Shown: positions 1 to 6,860 of the stretch, in pieces | How the letters are laid out: every line of letters begins with the position of its first letter | Numbering within the stretch: position 1 is the stretch's first letter | IMG/VR virus record: IMGVR_UViG_3300044621_001904 | Coordinates: 1 to 24,039 of that record | From: a virus | Direction: 5' to 3' (one strand) | Length of the DNA: 24,039 nt | Program-made: the position numbers and the translations under genes | Notes under the pieces: model-generated | The model's input: the letters and a program-made list of their open reading frames with translations, nothing else | Database searches by the model: none | What the model was told of the DNA's origin: nothing

Positions 1-174
1 CAAACGGCAATGGCGCTCCAAGGCCAAATTCAAGGACAGCTTGGTACGCTCGCGACAGCAGGTGCGTTGGCACAAGGTGCACAAGCAGGTAGCTACGCCT
101 TAACTCAAACTGCTCTCACCAATAATCCTTACGCAGCAGCAACGCTGCAGGCGCCCCAGATGAGGTTTGGTTGA
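1..174 (+). CDS. C-terminal end of an Ala/Gln/Gly-rich virion-type protein (5' truncated)
   Basis: Frame 1 is open from the first base and stops at TGA 172-174, giving the last 57 residues of a protein whose start lies outside the window. The fragment is rich in Ala, Gln, Gly and Thr, with stretches such as GQIQGQLGTLATAGALAQGA, and ends in APQMRFG. No family is recognised. Composition and place (directly ahead of other Gly/Ala-rich proteins and upstream of the terminase) suggest a phage structural or internal virion protein, which is inference. The next gene starts 2 nt after the stop, so the two are probably co-transcribed. Confidence 0.6.
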   Translation, partial: QTAMALQGQIQGQLGTLATAGALAQGAQAGSYALTQTALTNNPYAAATLQAPQMRFG

Positions 175-176
175 TC

Positions 177-677
177 ATGGCTAGTTCCTTCGCACTCGGT
201 GGCTCTTTCGGTAGTATCCCCTCTTATGGGGGCTATGGTGGTTCGCTTAACATGCAAGGGTTGGCGGATCAAATCAACCAAGGAAGCCTTGCAGGCCGTT
301 ATGGTCCAAATCAACAAGATTACCAAACATATAAAGATGTATATGGTAATGATGCCAGCCTGATGTACATGATTGATCGCATGGACAAAAGGACCGCAGA
401 ACAAAACGATCCAAAACGATTACAAGAACGTTTTGACGTTTTACTTCCTTTCTATCAAAAAATTGGTGAACAGAGCCAAAAATTTGGCATGCAGTCTAAC
501 CTGCTGGGCGCAGGTTTAAGTGCTATAAAATCAATTCCAGAAACCATCAACGCATTTAGGGCGATACCTTTGCAAGGTTTGTATCAACAAACTCAAGCCA
601 CGCCCAACATTTTTGCTGCCTATGGATCCGGTCGCCCTGGATTCAGTGGAATCCGTGATCGCTTAGGAGCTGCTTAA
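177..677 (+). CDS. Hypothetical phage protein, Gly-rich N terminus
   Basis: This 166-aa protein starts at ATG 177, two bases after the previous stop. A TTG at 171 would add two residues but overlaps that stop, so ATG is preferred. Residues 1-35 are Gly/Ser-rich (GGSFGSIPSYGGYGG), followed by a segment containing LAGRYGP and then a charged, probably helical middle. The C-terminal third is rich in Gln, Pro and Gly. I recognise no family. It sits in a run of small proteins ahead of the terminase, so an internal virion or tail-associated structural role is the best guess. The AGRYGP hexamer resembles AGKYGP in the proteins at 680-1114 and 9584-10084. Confidence 0.75.
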   Translation: MASSFALGGSFGSIPSYGGYGGSLNMQGLADQINQGSLAGRYGPNQQDYQTYKDVYGNDASLMYMIDRMDKRTAEQNDPKRLQERFDVLLPFYQKIGEQSQKFGMQSNLLGAGLSAIKSIPETINAFRAIPLQGLYQQTQATPNIFAAYGSGRPGFSGIRDRLGAA

Positions 678-679
678 TT

Positions 680-1114
680 ATGTTTTCTGTTGCCCCCGCT
701 GGTTTTGGTGCTAGCACATTAGCTGGCTTATCTGGAACAGGAGCCCTTGCTGGTGGCGGTGGAGCTGCTGCCGCAGGTTTAGGCGCAGCTCTTGGTCCCA
801 TTGGCTGGGCTGGCTTAGGTCTCCAAGCCGTTGGTACAATAGGTTCTTTACTCGGTGGTGGAGCCGCTGCTGCGGAAGCCGAGAAAAAGATGAATGAGCA
901 ACGCGAATATGCCTTTGGCACAAGTTTAGCTGCTCAAGAATTTCCGCGTTATTTTGATTTTCGGGACATGAAGAGGGAGCTTTCATTGGCTAATTCTCCC
1001 GCTTTTCGTAGTGCCGAAAGTTTCGCTGGTCGCCAAAAAGCGTTTAAAGATTTTGCTGGTAAATACGGTCCAGCGATGGCTCGTTTATCTTCTGGTTCCT
1101 TCTACGGTAACTAA
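680..1114 (+). CDS. Gly/Ala-rich hydrophobic protein, possible membrane-active virion protein
   Basis: 144 aa, starting at ATG 680 two bases after the previous stop, with AGGAG at 665-669 as a plausible ribosome site. Residues 1-67 are almost entirely Gly, Ala, Leu, Ser, Val and Ile, with small-residue spacing typical of glycine-zipper membrane segments. From about residue 67 the protein becomes charged and helical (AEAEKKMNEQREYAF). Near the C terminus is FAGKYGPAMAR, closely matched by ALAGKYGPALAN in the protein at 9584-10084. No named family is recognised. A hydrophobic Gly/Ala block plus a charged tail is compatible with an ejected internal virion protein or a small lysis/membrane protein. 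The sequence does not decide between them. Confidence 0.75.
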   Translation: MFSVAPAGFGASTLAGLSGTGALAGGGGAAAAGLGAALGPIGWAGLGLQAVGTIGSLLGGGAAAAEAEKKMNEQREYAFGTSLAAQEFPRYFDFRDMKRELSLANSPAFRSAESFAGRQKAFKDFAGKYGPAMARLSSGSFYGN

Positions 1115-1116
1115 CA

Positions 1117-1680
1117 ATGGCAGACTATCAAGACGAAAAAATAATTAGCGACGTACTTGAGCGTTACGGCAGCTCACGTATGAAGCACTTTGTCAAAAGT
1201 GCCAGGCGTGCTGTTCAGTTAGGGCAAGAAACAGGTGAATCTGCTGCAGAAAACCTACGTGCATTGGCTGACGTACGTGGATGGAAGAGCGGAAAAGTTG
1301 AACGAGCCGCAAGAAGACTGGCAAGTATTCCAACCAAAGAAATTGATCCAACTCGATACGACTATCTGACACCAACAATTGAATCGACCTACAAAAATAT
1401 CTTTGGTCGTTCTGCAACGCCTTACGAAATTGGTCAAGCTACAAAACTTGCCGGTGCTTATCGCGTTAACCCAAGTGACCCTGGTGCTTTCAGTGCATTG
1501 TTATCTGATATCGCATTAGCTTCCCCTGAAGGACAGAGCAAGTACAAAACAGAAGCCGATATTCAGTGGGAGCAAATGTACGGCAACATGCCACGAGACG
1601 CTGAAGGTAATCTCCGCCGTGGCTTGATGGCGTATAACCCAGAAATAGTGTCGTCTTTAATTGGGACGATGTTAGGATAA
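1117..1680 (+). CDS. Hypothetical phage protein, 187 aa, helical
   Basis: ATG 1117 lies two bases after the upstream stop and the gene ends with TAA at 1678-1680. The product is rich in Lys, Arg, Glu and Ala in its first 70 residues (e.g. SGKVERAARRLASIP), suggesting a helical basic region. A middle part (YKNIFGRSATPYEIGQATKL) reads like a folded helical domain. It ends in a short hydrophobic tail, SSLIGTMLG. I do not recognise the family. Its neighbours are structural-type proteins, so a virion or internal-core role is likely but unproven. There are no transmembrane segments and no signal peptide. Confidence 0.75.
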   Translation: MADYQDEKIISDVLERYGSSRMKHFVKSARRAVQLGQETGESAAENLRALADVRGWKSGKVERAARRLASIPTKEIDPTRYDYLTPTIESTYKNIFGRSATPYEIGQATKLAGAYRVNPSDPGAFSALLSDIALASPEGQSKYKTEADIQWEQMYGNMPRDAEGNLRRGLMAYNPEIVSSLIGTMLG

Positions 1681-1714
1681 ATCAAAAGGACAACCATCTA
1701 TACAAATACCTGCA

Positions 1715-2626
1715 ATGAGCTGGCAAAATTTCCTAAGGGACATTAATAAAGAAAAGGGCGGTGTCGGCCTCAATGCCATCCAACAAGCCCAGGGCATGGG
1801 TGCCAGCAAAGCAGATATTAATGCTTTCCTGAAGAAAAAAGGTTTTAGCGTTGGTTCTGCCGCACAGGACTCTGGTTTTGGTAAGACGACAAAAGCAAAA
1901 GAAACGACAACAACAAAAACAACAAATGCGGCTAGCTCCGATTGGGAGAAATTTCTAAAACAAATCAATAAAGAAAAAGGCGGTGTTGGCTTGAGTGCCC
2001 TTGAAACAGCAGGGGGTATGGGCGCAAGTAAATCTGCTTTAAACAAGTTTCTTGAAACGCAAGGATACAGTGTAGGCGAAGCTGCACAACAAGCTGGTTA
2101 CGGGAAAAAAACTACGCCAGCGACTACGACAACTTCCACTTCTTCATGGGAAGACTTTTTAAAAGGCATTAATACACAAAAAGGTGGCGTTGGTTTATCT
2201 GCTATCCAACAAGCCCAGGGCATGGGTGCCAGCCAAGACGCAATCAATAAATTCCTTGGCGTCCAAGGCTATACCGTAGGTGACGAAGCACGTAAAGCTG
2301 GTTTTGGAGCACCTTTAACAGATGGGGGTGGCACAACAACCGGAGGCGGCACAACAACCGGCACACAATATGCTACCGACCTAGACAGGTATCTTGCAGG
2401 TTTAGGCACACAAACTCGGTCGGCCGCAGAGCTTGAAAAGTTGCGTCAAGCAGGAGAAACTGAGCGCGTAAAGTATGAAGTTGACAGCCGTGTTCCCGTC
2501 GTTCAGGCAGAAGCTAAAGGTAAGCTTGACTTACAGAAAATTGTGAACTCGGGTTATTCAAACATTGCTAGAATTGAACGTGGATCAGATATGTTCCGTA
2601 GCATCATGGGCGCATTTAACTTTTGA
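1715..2626 (+). CDS. Three-repeat domain protein with Thr-rich linkers
   Basis: 303 aa from ATG 1715, stop 2624-2626. Three copies of a ~56-residue unit lie at about residues 2-57, 74-131 and 143-200. Each has the pattern SW..FL..IN..KGGVGL.A, then GMGAS...(I/L)N.FL...G(Y/F).VG..A..(A/S)G(F/Y)G. Thr/Lys-rich linkers separate the copies and a GGGTTTGGGTTTGT stretch follows the third. The end (about 215-303) is different: charged and helical, containing RQAGETERVKYEVDSR, and closing with SIMGAFNF. The unit looks like a small helical module of unknown family. Tandem copies on flexible linkers suggest a binding or tethering protein in the virion. No Shine-Dalgarno is well placed: AAAAGGA at 1684-1690 is about 24 nt from the ATG. 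Confidence 0.8.
   Translation: MSWQNFLRDINKEKGGVGLNAIQQAQGMGASKADINAFLKKKGFSVGSAAQDSGFGKTTKAKETTTTKTTNAASSDWEKFLKQINKEKGGVGLSALETAGGMGASKSALNKFLETQGYSVGEAAQQAGYGKKTTPATTTTSTSSWEDFLKGINTQKGGVGLSAIQQAQGMGASQDAINKFLGVQGYTVGDEARKAGFGAPLTDGGGTTTGGGTTTGTQYATDLDRYLAGLGTQTRSAAELEKLRQAGETERVKYEVDSRVPVVQAEAKGKLDLQKIVNSGYSNIARIERGSDMFRSIMGAFNF
1718..2313 (+). repeat. Three tandem ~170-nt coding repeats
   Basis: Copies lie at about 1718-1885, 1936-2109 and 2143-2313. Copies 1 and 3 share an identical 30-nt run (1778-1807 and 2204-2233), whereas copy 2 differs at many synonymous and non-synonymous sites there. This points to recent exchange or duplication between the outer copies. Confidence 0.8.
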
Positions 2627-2637
2627 GTTACTTGCCC

Positions 2638-2643
2638 TAAAAT
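2638..2643 (+). promoter_or_regulatory. Putative -10 element (TAAAAT)
   Basis: TAAAAT lies 12 nt after the stop of the repeat protein and 21 nt before the next ATG, in one of the few non-coding gaps. It belongs to a set of TANNAT hexamers placed the same way across the window. A convincing -35 is not seen (TTTAAC at 2615-2620 is the best candidate, 17 nt upstream). Confidence 0.35.
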
Positions 2644-2664
2644 AAATCTAAACGCAGTTAAACA

Positions 2665-2940
2665 ATGGCTTATTCGTTCGAGCAGCCTACTCGTGCCGCT
2701 GGTAAAACCAAAACCGAGTACATGGCTGAGGGCATGTCTGAGCAGGAAGCTCAGGACTTGGTTGATTCCCAGATGACCCGCAAGTATGGCGGTGGCATGT
2801 CCGATGCTGAGCTTCAGGATTTCGAAGCACTCATCGGTCGTCTCGAAAGCTCCAAGATGCGTCAGGCTGGTCAAGCCAATCGCGCACGTCAACGTGATGT
2901 GTTTGCTGGTGGCCTTGCCAGCATGATGGGCAACTTCTGA
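2665..2940 (+). CDS. Small charged helical phage protein, 91 aa
   Basis: Begins at ATG 2665 and ends with TGA 2938-2940. The sequence is highly charged and helix-forming (MSEQEAQDLVDSQMTRKYGG, then DAELQDFEALIGRLESSKMR) and finishes with a small hydrophobic tail, GGLASMMGNF. That ending resembles the SIMGAFNF ending of the preceding protein, and RQAGQANRARQR echoes the RQAGETER segment there. No family is recognised. It opens a run of six very short genes leading to the large terminase. Possible roles include an internal virion peptide or assembly factor. It has no signal peptide or membrane segment. Confidence 0.7.
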   Translation: MAYSFEQPTRAAGKTKTEYMAEGMSEQEAQDLVDSQMTRKYGGGMSDAELQDFEALIGRLESSKMRQAGQANRARQRDVFAGGLASMMGNF

Positions 2941-2941
2941 T

Positions 2942-3112
2942 ATGCAGGAGTCTTCTTCCGAGGCTTCTGCGGATTTAGGACGTTATCGTCAAGCGGCTGA
3001 TGTTGCGTACAAATACGCCAAAAGCCGCTTGAATACAAAAGAGAAGCCAGGTGCCCTGGACAAAGAAGAAACAGATGTTAAAGAAAACATCAAGCAAATA
3101 GAAAGACAATGA
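2942..3112 (+). CDS. Small charged protein, 56 aa
   Basis: ATG 2942 follows the previous stop by one base, and the frame runs 56 codons to TGA 3110-3112, overlapping the next ATG (3109) by 4 nt in the classic ATGA arrangement. The product starts MQESSSEASADLGRY and is rich in Lys, Glu, Asp and Ala, with a probable amphipathic helix (RYRQAADVAYKYAKSRL). The tight coupling on both sides supports translation. No function is recognised. Confidence 0.6.
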   Translation: MQESSSEASADLGRYRQAADVAYKYAKSRLNTKEKPGALDKEETDVKENIKQIERQ

Positions 3113-3393
3113 CAGAAGACGATTTCTATTGGGAGAATCCGGAGAACCCGGATCCGTATGATCTTCTGTTCGATGAAGATAAGGCACGTAAAGCCGCCGC
3201 AGCTGTTAAGATTTTCCAAGATGTTTCCGTTGGTTCCTCAAAAGAAAAGATGAGGACCGCTGGAGAGCAGGAACGCGCAACCATTGGAGAGAGCGGTGAA
3301 CAGCAAAGAAAGTCTGCGGAACAAGCCCAGCGTTTCTCGGAAAGCGACGAAGCCCGAGATTACGCTCAGTCCCAAAGAGCGTATCGATATTGA
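3109..3393 (+). CDS. Acidic then Gln/Glu-rich helical protein, 94 aa
   Basis: Starts at ATG 3109, overlapping the upstream stop by 4 nt. The N terminus is strongly acidic (MTEDDFYWENPENPDPYDLL). The rest is a charged helix with a repeat-like stretch RTAGEQERATIGESGEQQRK. That AGEQER-type pattern is reminiscent, from memory, of repeated segments in some phage internal virion or fibre-stalk proteins. The last ~98 nt overlap the following gene in another frame. The function is unknown. A fragment of, or accessory to, an elongated helical virion protein is one possibility. Confidence 0.6.
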   Translation: MTEDDFYWENPENPDPYDLLFDEDKARKAAAAVKIFQDVSVGSSKEKMRTAGEQERATIGESGEQQRKSAEQAQRFSESDEARDYAQSQRAYRY

Positions 3394-3880
3394 GGTATTC
3401 GACCAGTGGGTCGATAACCTAGATGCACCGACTGAGCAGGCATTCAGAGCTTTCTGCGCTGAAAATTATTCCGTTATCGAGTGTTATCTATACGCTCGCT
3501 TTTTGCGTTACAGCGGTTGCATCACCGGCTGTGACCTTTGGTTACAACAGAACTATCCCAAGCCTGATCACCGCAAAGTTCTGTTGCGTGAAATCGAAGA
3601 GATGCAGGAAGATATCCGGAAACTCAGGGTTGATGTTGATGAAGGTATTGTGAAACGCGATGCGGGTGTTGCGCGTATTGCTGGTATGCAAAAAGAATTA
3701 CGCGGAACAATTGCACAGGTTGAACAATTCACTGGAAACAAAGATCGCAAGGGTTTACTGATGGCAGGAGCAGATCGCGCCATTCGTGAACTTCTTACCA
3801 TCTTCAAAGATGATCCCATTGAAGTCCCCCTGGAAGAAGCATCAATGAGCGTTTGGTCTCACATGCAAATGGAAGAATAG
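3296..3880 (+). CDS. Coiled-coil protein; possible small terminase subunit
   Basis: The frame is open from TTG 3284. I place the start at GTG 3296, giving 194 aa, because GGAGAG at 3286-3291 lies just upstream. No later start precedes the conserved-looking part. The N-terminal half (from FDQWVDNLDAPTEQAFRAF) is helical with aromatic and Cys residues. The middle is a strong coiled coil (LLREIEEMQEDIRKLRVDVD, continuing through AGMQKELRGTIAQVEQF). The C terminus is acidic. A helical head, a central coiled coil and a location two genes before the large terminase fit a small terminase (DNA recognition for packaging), but I cannot see a clear helix-turn-helix. Treat this as a tentative call. It overlaps the upstream gene out of frame by about 98 nt. 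Confidence 0.65.
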   Translation: MNSKESLRNKPSVSRKATKPEITLSPKERIDIEVFDQWVDNLDAPTEQAFRAFCAENYSVIECYLYARFLRYSGCITGCDLWLQQNYPKPDHRKVLLREIEEMQEDIRKLRVDVDEGIVKRDAGVARIAGMQKELRGTIAQVEQFTGNKDRKGLLMAGADRAIRELLTIFKDDPIEVPLEEASMSVWSHMQMEE

Positions 3881-3898
3881 ATAACTTAAACTGAATAT

Positions 3899-4096
3899 AT
3901 GCAAAAACCACCACCGCAACCACCGCAATACGGTGAAAATATTGCAGGTCGTCTTTTTGATGTTGTGCGCCAACTTCAAAAGAATCGAGAGATGGCCGCT
4001 GGCGTGCGTCGCCCCACACCCTTGGCACAAAATGTCCCCCGTGGCCAAGAAGTCATGAATGCTTTAATGCAAAATAAAGAAAATGGCAAAAAATAA
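3899..4096 (+). CDS. Small Pro/Gln-rich protein, 65 aa
   Basis: ATG 3899 to TAA 4094-4096. The N terminus is a proline run (MQKPPPQPPQYGENI), followed by an amphipathic helix (LFDVVRQLQKNREMAAGVRR) and a basic end. Gap sequence 3881-3898 is short and A/T-rich, and the next gene begins inside this one (ATG 4083). No family is recognised. Its location just upstream of the terminase suggests a packaging or virion accessory, without further support. Confidence 0.55.
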   Translation: MQKPPPQPPQYGENIAGRLFDVVRQLQKNREMAAGVRRPTPLAQNVPRGQEVMNALMQNKENGKK

Positions 4097-4247
4097 AATG
4101 CCGCCACAACTCCTGGCACACTTCAAAAAGAAAGAAGCCAAGAACGAAGATGGCAGCGATATGAATGATAAAGAAAAAAGGAAAGCAGCCTTAGATAAAG
4201 CACGCAAGTACAAAGAACAGAAACAGAACAAAGCAGACAAAGAATAG
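4083..4247 (+). CDS. Very basic small protein, 54 aa
   Basis: Opens at ATG 4083, overlapping the previous gene by 14 nt in another frame, and ends at TAG 4245-4247. About a third of its residues are Lys or Arg (e.g. FKKKEAKNEDGS, EKRKAALDKARKYKEQKQNK). The sequence predicts a single charged helix. High positive charge would allow nucleic-acid binding, but composition alone cannot establish this. It ends 35 nt before the large terminase start. Confidence 0.5.
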   Translation: MAKNKMPPQLLAHFKKKEAKNEDGSDMNDKEKRKAALDKARKYKEQKQNKADKE

Positions 4248-4249
4248 GG

Positions 4250-4273
4250 TAGTATTCAGTAATACACTGAATA
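4250..4273 (+). promoter_or_regulatory. TAGTAT hexamer overlapping an 8-bp inverted repeat ahead of the terminase
   Basis: TAGTAT (4250-4255) has the spacing seen for other putative -10 elements in this window. It overlaps a perfect inverted repeat, TATTCAGT (4253-4260) and ACTGAATA (4266-4273), with a 5-nt loop. The terminase GTG is at 4283. The repeat could be an operator or an mRNA 5' hairpin. It has no T-tract, so a terminator is unlikely. Confidence 0.4.
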
Positions 4274-4282
4274 AACGTAATC

Positions 4283-5809
4283 GTGCCTGCGTATCAACAT
4301 CTTGCATATCGCCGCAATGCTCAGGCTGCTGCTCGCAGGCAACAGATTCGTCCTCAGAAAGATATTGAGTCCCTAAAGAGGGCCAGGGAAGATTTTGGTT
4401 TCTTTTGTGAATACGTTGCAGATAAACCTCCGGCTGCACATCACAAAGAATGGCACCGTCACTTCGTAACAGAACAAGACAGCAGCTGCCTTCTAAAGAT
4501 TGCCGGACCCAACATTGACCTACTTGCACCACGGGGTTCTGCCAAGTCCACAATCTTGGGTTTGTTTACTGCATGGGCGATTGGTGTCCACACACAAGCC
4601 AAGAAACCACTACAGATTCTTTATCTCTCTTACACGGTTGATATTGCGCGTTCCAAATCGGCAACCATCAAACGTATCATTGAAAGCAAACGATACCAAG
4701 AAGTTTTCCCCACCGTACGTCTTTTAAAGAACGTCACCAGTAATGAGTACTGGTCCATTGACCACAAGTTTGCGGGCATTGATACCACAGGTGAAGAACA
4801 ATTTACGCTTTGCGCCGCAGGTCTCAAGGGCTCTGTGACATCTAAGCGTTCTCATCTGGTCATCATCGATGACGCCATCAAATCAGCAGCGGACATCTCA
4901 AACCCTGACATCCGCAAACAGATGCAGGACAACTGGAATGCGGTGATTGCACCAACTATGTTTGAAGGTGGACGAGCGATCTGTCTTGGAACGCGCTTCC
5001 GCCATGACGACATCCATTCCACAACTTTTAATCCACAAAACAACTGGATGCAAATTGTGCTTTCTGCAATCTTGAATGATCCCAAGACAGGGGATGAGGT
5101 GTCTTACTGGCCAGAGATGTGGTCGTTGGATTACTTGAAGGAAAAGAAACGGCAAGCACCCATTGCTTTTTCGTTCCAGTACATGAATCAGGTCGTACGC
5201 CAAAACGAATTATCGCTGGCGCCTGAACTGATTGTAAAAGCTGAGATCGCAACAGAATTTGATACGTTGGCTGTTGGGGTTGATCTATCTGCTGGCACTA
5301 AAGAGAAAAACGATTACACGGTGATGGTCTTGGGTGGTCGCATTGATGATCGTATTCATGTCATCGATTACCGCCGGTTGCGTGTTATGGGCAACTTGGA
5401 GAAACTTGATGCGTTGAAGGAATTGTTGAACGACTGGTCAATCCTCGGAAAAGATGAGAGTGGTAATTACTTCCCCACCTATTCCACCTGTGACATTTAC
5501 TCGGAGGCAGTGCAGTACCAAGCATCGCTAGAAGCCGACTTTAAACGCGTTTGCCTAAACAATGAAAACTTATACAACTTGAACTGGCATCCTGTCAAAG
5601 GATTCCGAGCGGACAAGCTGGCACGTTTCCGTGGTTGCATGGGTCTTTTTGAAGACCGCAAGATTATCTTTAATCGTTACCGCAACTTCACAGCAATGTT
5701 TGAAGAGCTGACTAACTTTGGTGTTAGCAGTCATGACGACTGTGTTGATGCTTTGGTCTGGATGATTAACGGATTAATGCGAAAAGGAAAGTTACAACTT
5801 GATTACTAG
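4283..5809 (+). CDS. terL: Phage terminase, large subunit (ATPase and nuclease)
   Basis: 508 aa from GTG 4283. The large terminase is the packaging motor: it powers DNA into the prohead and cuts it. The ATPase domain shows a P-loop of the APRGSAKST type at residues 82-90, in which Ala replaces the Gly before Lys. The Walker B-like stretch is HLVIIDD (191-197), followed by the motif CLGTRFRHDD (234-243). The C-terminal RNase-H-like nuclease shows acidic residues in VGVDLS (Asp334), CDIYSEA (Asp404/Glu408 region) and SHDDCVDALVW (Asp485, Asp486, Asp489). Length and order match the terminase type with fused ATPase and nuclease. No Shine-Dalgarno is evident ahead of the GTG. The stop (5807-5809) is immediately followed by a palindrome. 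Confidence 0.95.
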   Translation: MPAYQHLAYRRNAQAAARRQQIRPQKDIESLKRAREDFGFFCEYVADKPPAAHHKEWHRHFVTEQDSSCLLKIAGPNIDLLAPRGSAKSTILGLFTAWAIGVHTQAKKPLQILYLSYTVDIARSKSATIKRIIESKRYQEVFPTVRLLKNVTSNEYWSIDHKFAGIDTTGEEQFTLCAAGLKGSVTSKRSHLVIIDDAIKSAADISNPDIRKQMQDNWNAVIAPTMFEGGRAICLGTRFRHDDIHSTTFNPQNNWMQIVLSAILNDPKTGDEVSYWPEMWSLDYLKEKKRQAPIAFSFQYMNQVVRQNELSLAPELIVKAEIATEFDTLAVGVDLSAGTKEKNDYTVMVLGGRIDDRIHVIDYRRLRVMGNLEKLDALKELLNDWSILGKDESGNYFPTYSTCDIYSEAVQYQASLEADFKRVCLNNENLYNLNWHPVKGFRADKLARFRGCMGLFEDRKIIFNRYRNFTAMFEELTNFGVSSHDDCVDALVWMINGLMRKGKLQLDY

Positions 5810-5819
5810 ATTCTAGAAT
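5810..5819 (+). promoter_or_regulatory. 10-bp palindrome containing TAGAAT after terL
   Basis: ATTCTAGAAT is a perfect 10-bp palindrome directly after the terminase stop. Its right half includes TAGAAT (5814-5819), one of the recurrent TANNAT hexamers, about 20 nt before the next gene. It may be a -10 element. There is no T-run to make a terminator. Confidence 0.3.
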
Positions 5820-5841
5820 TAGAAAAAAAGCGCGTTTGGTC

Positions 5842-6138
5842 GTGGGGCCTGAATACATTGCTATTGGCTTGACGGCCATTGTTTCAGCTGTAACTGGTGG
5901 TAGCTGGGTCGCGGGTAAAATCCTGGGACGACAAAACGACCAAATCCAGCAAGCTTTCAATTACATTGGTTCGCAGAAGCGAAGGATTGACATTTTGGAA
6001 GACGATCTTAAGCGAATGCCCCTTGAGTATGTCCTCAAGGTCGATTTCTTGAGAGAAATACAACAGATGCATGACAACTTTAATCAAATCAACGCAAAAC
6101 TTGATAAGCTAGTTGAGAAATTGCTCGAAGCAAAATGA
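5842..6138 (+). CDS. Membrane-anchored coiled-coil protein, holin-like
   Basis: About 98 aa. Possible starts are TTG 5836 and GTG 5842, and I choose GTG. Residues ~1-27 form one hydrophobic segment (YIAIGLTAIVSAVTGGSWVA). The rest is a charged coiled coil (RRIDILEDDLKRMPLEYVLK, then HDNFNQINAKLDKLVEKLLE). One N-terminal membrane helix plus a coiled coil and ~100 aa is seen in small phage holin/spanin-type or membrane-tethered proteins, and holins often sit near terminase genes. The specific lysis role is inference. It overlaps the next gene by 4 nt, so translation is probably coupled. Confidence 0.7.
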   Translation: MGPEYIAIGLTAIVSAVTGGSWVAGKILGRQNDQIQQAFNYIGSQKRRIDILEDDLKRMPLEYVLKVDFLREIQQMHDNFNQINAKLDKLVEKLLEAK

Positions 6139-6317
6139 GTTACATCCTTGAGGTCCAGGAGGACGAGAACGGAGATTGTTACATTCTTCTTCCCGATGAT
6201 GTGATAGAAGAGCTGGGATGGGAAGAAGGAGACGTTCTCAACTGGGATGTACGTGGTGACGGCATTGCCCTTAGCAAGGTAAACGATGCTGCCGGTTATG
6301 AAGTATTAGAAGAGTAG
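6135..6317 (+). CDS. AbrB/MazE-type swapped-hairpin protein, 60 aa
   Basis: Starts at ATG 6135, overlapping the upstream stop by 4 nt. Residues ~16-49 match the AbrB/SpoVT/MazE fold: a strand, LPDDVIEELGWEEGDVLNW, then a turn and GIALSKV. In that family the domain dimerises and binds DNA, as a regulator or as a toxin's antitoxin. Here no toxin gene lies next to it. It is a lone domain and very acidic (WEEGDV, YEVLEE), unlike typical DNA-binding AbrB proteins, which carry basic residues. It could be a transcription regulator of the late genes or an adapted small structural protein. The domain call is confident but the function is not. Confidence 0.8.
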   Translation: MSYILEVQEDENGDCYILLPDDVIEELGWEEGDVLNWDVRGDGIALSKVNDAAGYEVLEE

Positions 6318-6320
6318 AAT
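6315..6320 (+). promoter_or_regulatory. Putative -10 element (TAGAAT)
   Basis: TAGAAT overlaps the stop codon of the AbrB-like gene and precedes the next ATG (6343) by 22 nt, the same arrangement as at other genes in the window. There is no clear -35. Confidence 0.25.
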
Positions 6321-6342
6321 AAACGGATTGACGGATGTAAAA

Positions 6343-6837
6343 ATGCAGAGTATTAAAGGGGGTATTCCAGTAGGGGGAAATTTAGGATATTTTGCAGCTG
6401 GTAATCCGCTTACAAACCCAGCGTTTAAAATCCCTGGTGGTGAAAGTCCTTATAAGCAGCCTGTTCTACCAAAAGAAGAATCTCCGGAAGAAAATATTCC
6501 TTTCTTTTTTCCAGGGCAACAACAATTGCCTAGCGCAGGAGTCGGTAATGTTGGAGGATTGGTGGCACAATTGAAACCTTCCAATCAAGTTTATGATATT
6601 TTTATGCGTGCTCCAGGGAGCATGGCGGATCATCCAGCTTTGGAACGGCAACGCATGGATACTGTTCGTAGGATCTACGATCCGAGTAACTACACACAAA
6701 ACAGTAAACAAAATCCTTTACGAGATTATCGCTGGCCTGCGGGTGTACCAGAGAGGATGGGACCAGGACTAGGACCCTATTTTGGTAATAAACAAGGACC
6801 TGGTTTGTATGGCGAAATGGGTACAGGTGCAATCTAA
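6343..6837 (+). CDS. Hypothetical Pro/Gly-rich phage protein
   Basis: 164 aa from ATG 6343 (ACGGA at 6331-6335 could be a weak ribosome site). A TTG at 6328 would add five residues. The sequence is rich in Pro, Gly, Asn and Gln, with little predicted regular structure (e.g. GGIPVGGNLGYFAAGNPLTN, then PGLGPYFGNKQGPGLYGEMG near the end). I recognise no domain. Position between the AbrB-like gene and the portal makes a head or packaging accessory plausible. Confidence 0.65.
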   Translation: MQSIKGGIPVGGNLGYFAAGNPLTNPAFKIPGGESPYKQPVLPKEESPEENIPFFFPGQQQLPSAGVGNVGGLVAQLKPSNQVYDIFMRAPGSMADHPALERQRMDTVRRIYDPSNYTQNSKQNPLRDYRWPAGVPERMGPGLGPYFGNKQGPGLYGEMGTGAI

Positions 6838-6846
6838 AATCCGTAA

Positions 6847-6860
6847 AACTGCTAGTATTT
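6847..6860 (+). promoter_or_regulatory. Putative promoter element ahead of the portal
   Basis: AACTGCTAGTATTT contains TAGTAT (6853-6858) and starts 10 nt after the upstream stop. Twelve of 14 bases match AACTGCTAAAATTT at 10102-10115 ahead of the capsid gene. The portal ATG is at 6882 with AAGGTG at 6872-6877 as its ribosome site. This suggests a shared promoter for the two head operons. Confidence 0.5.
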
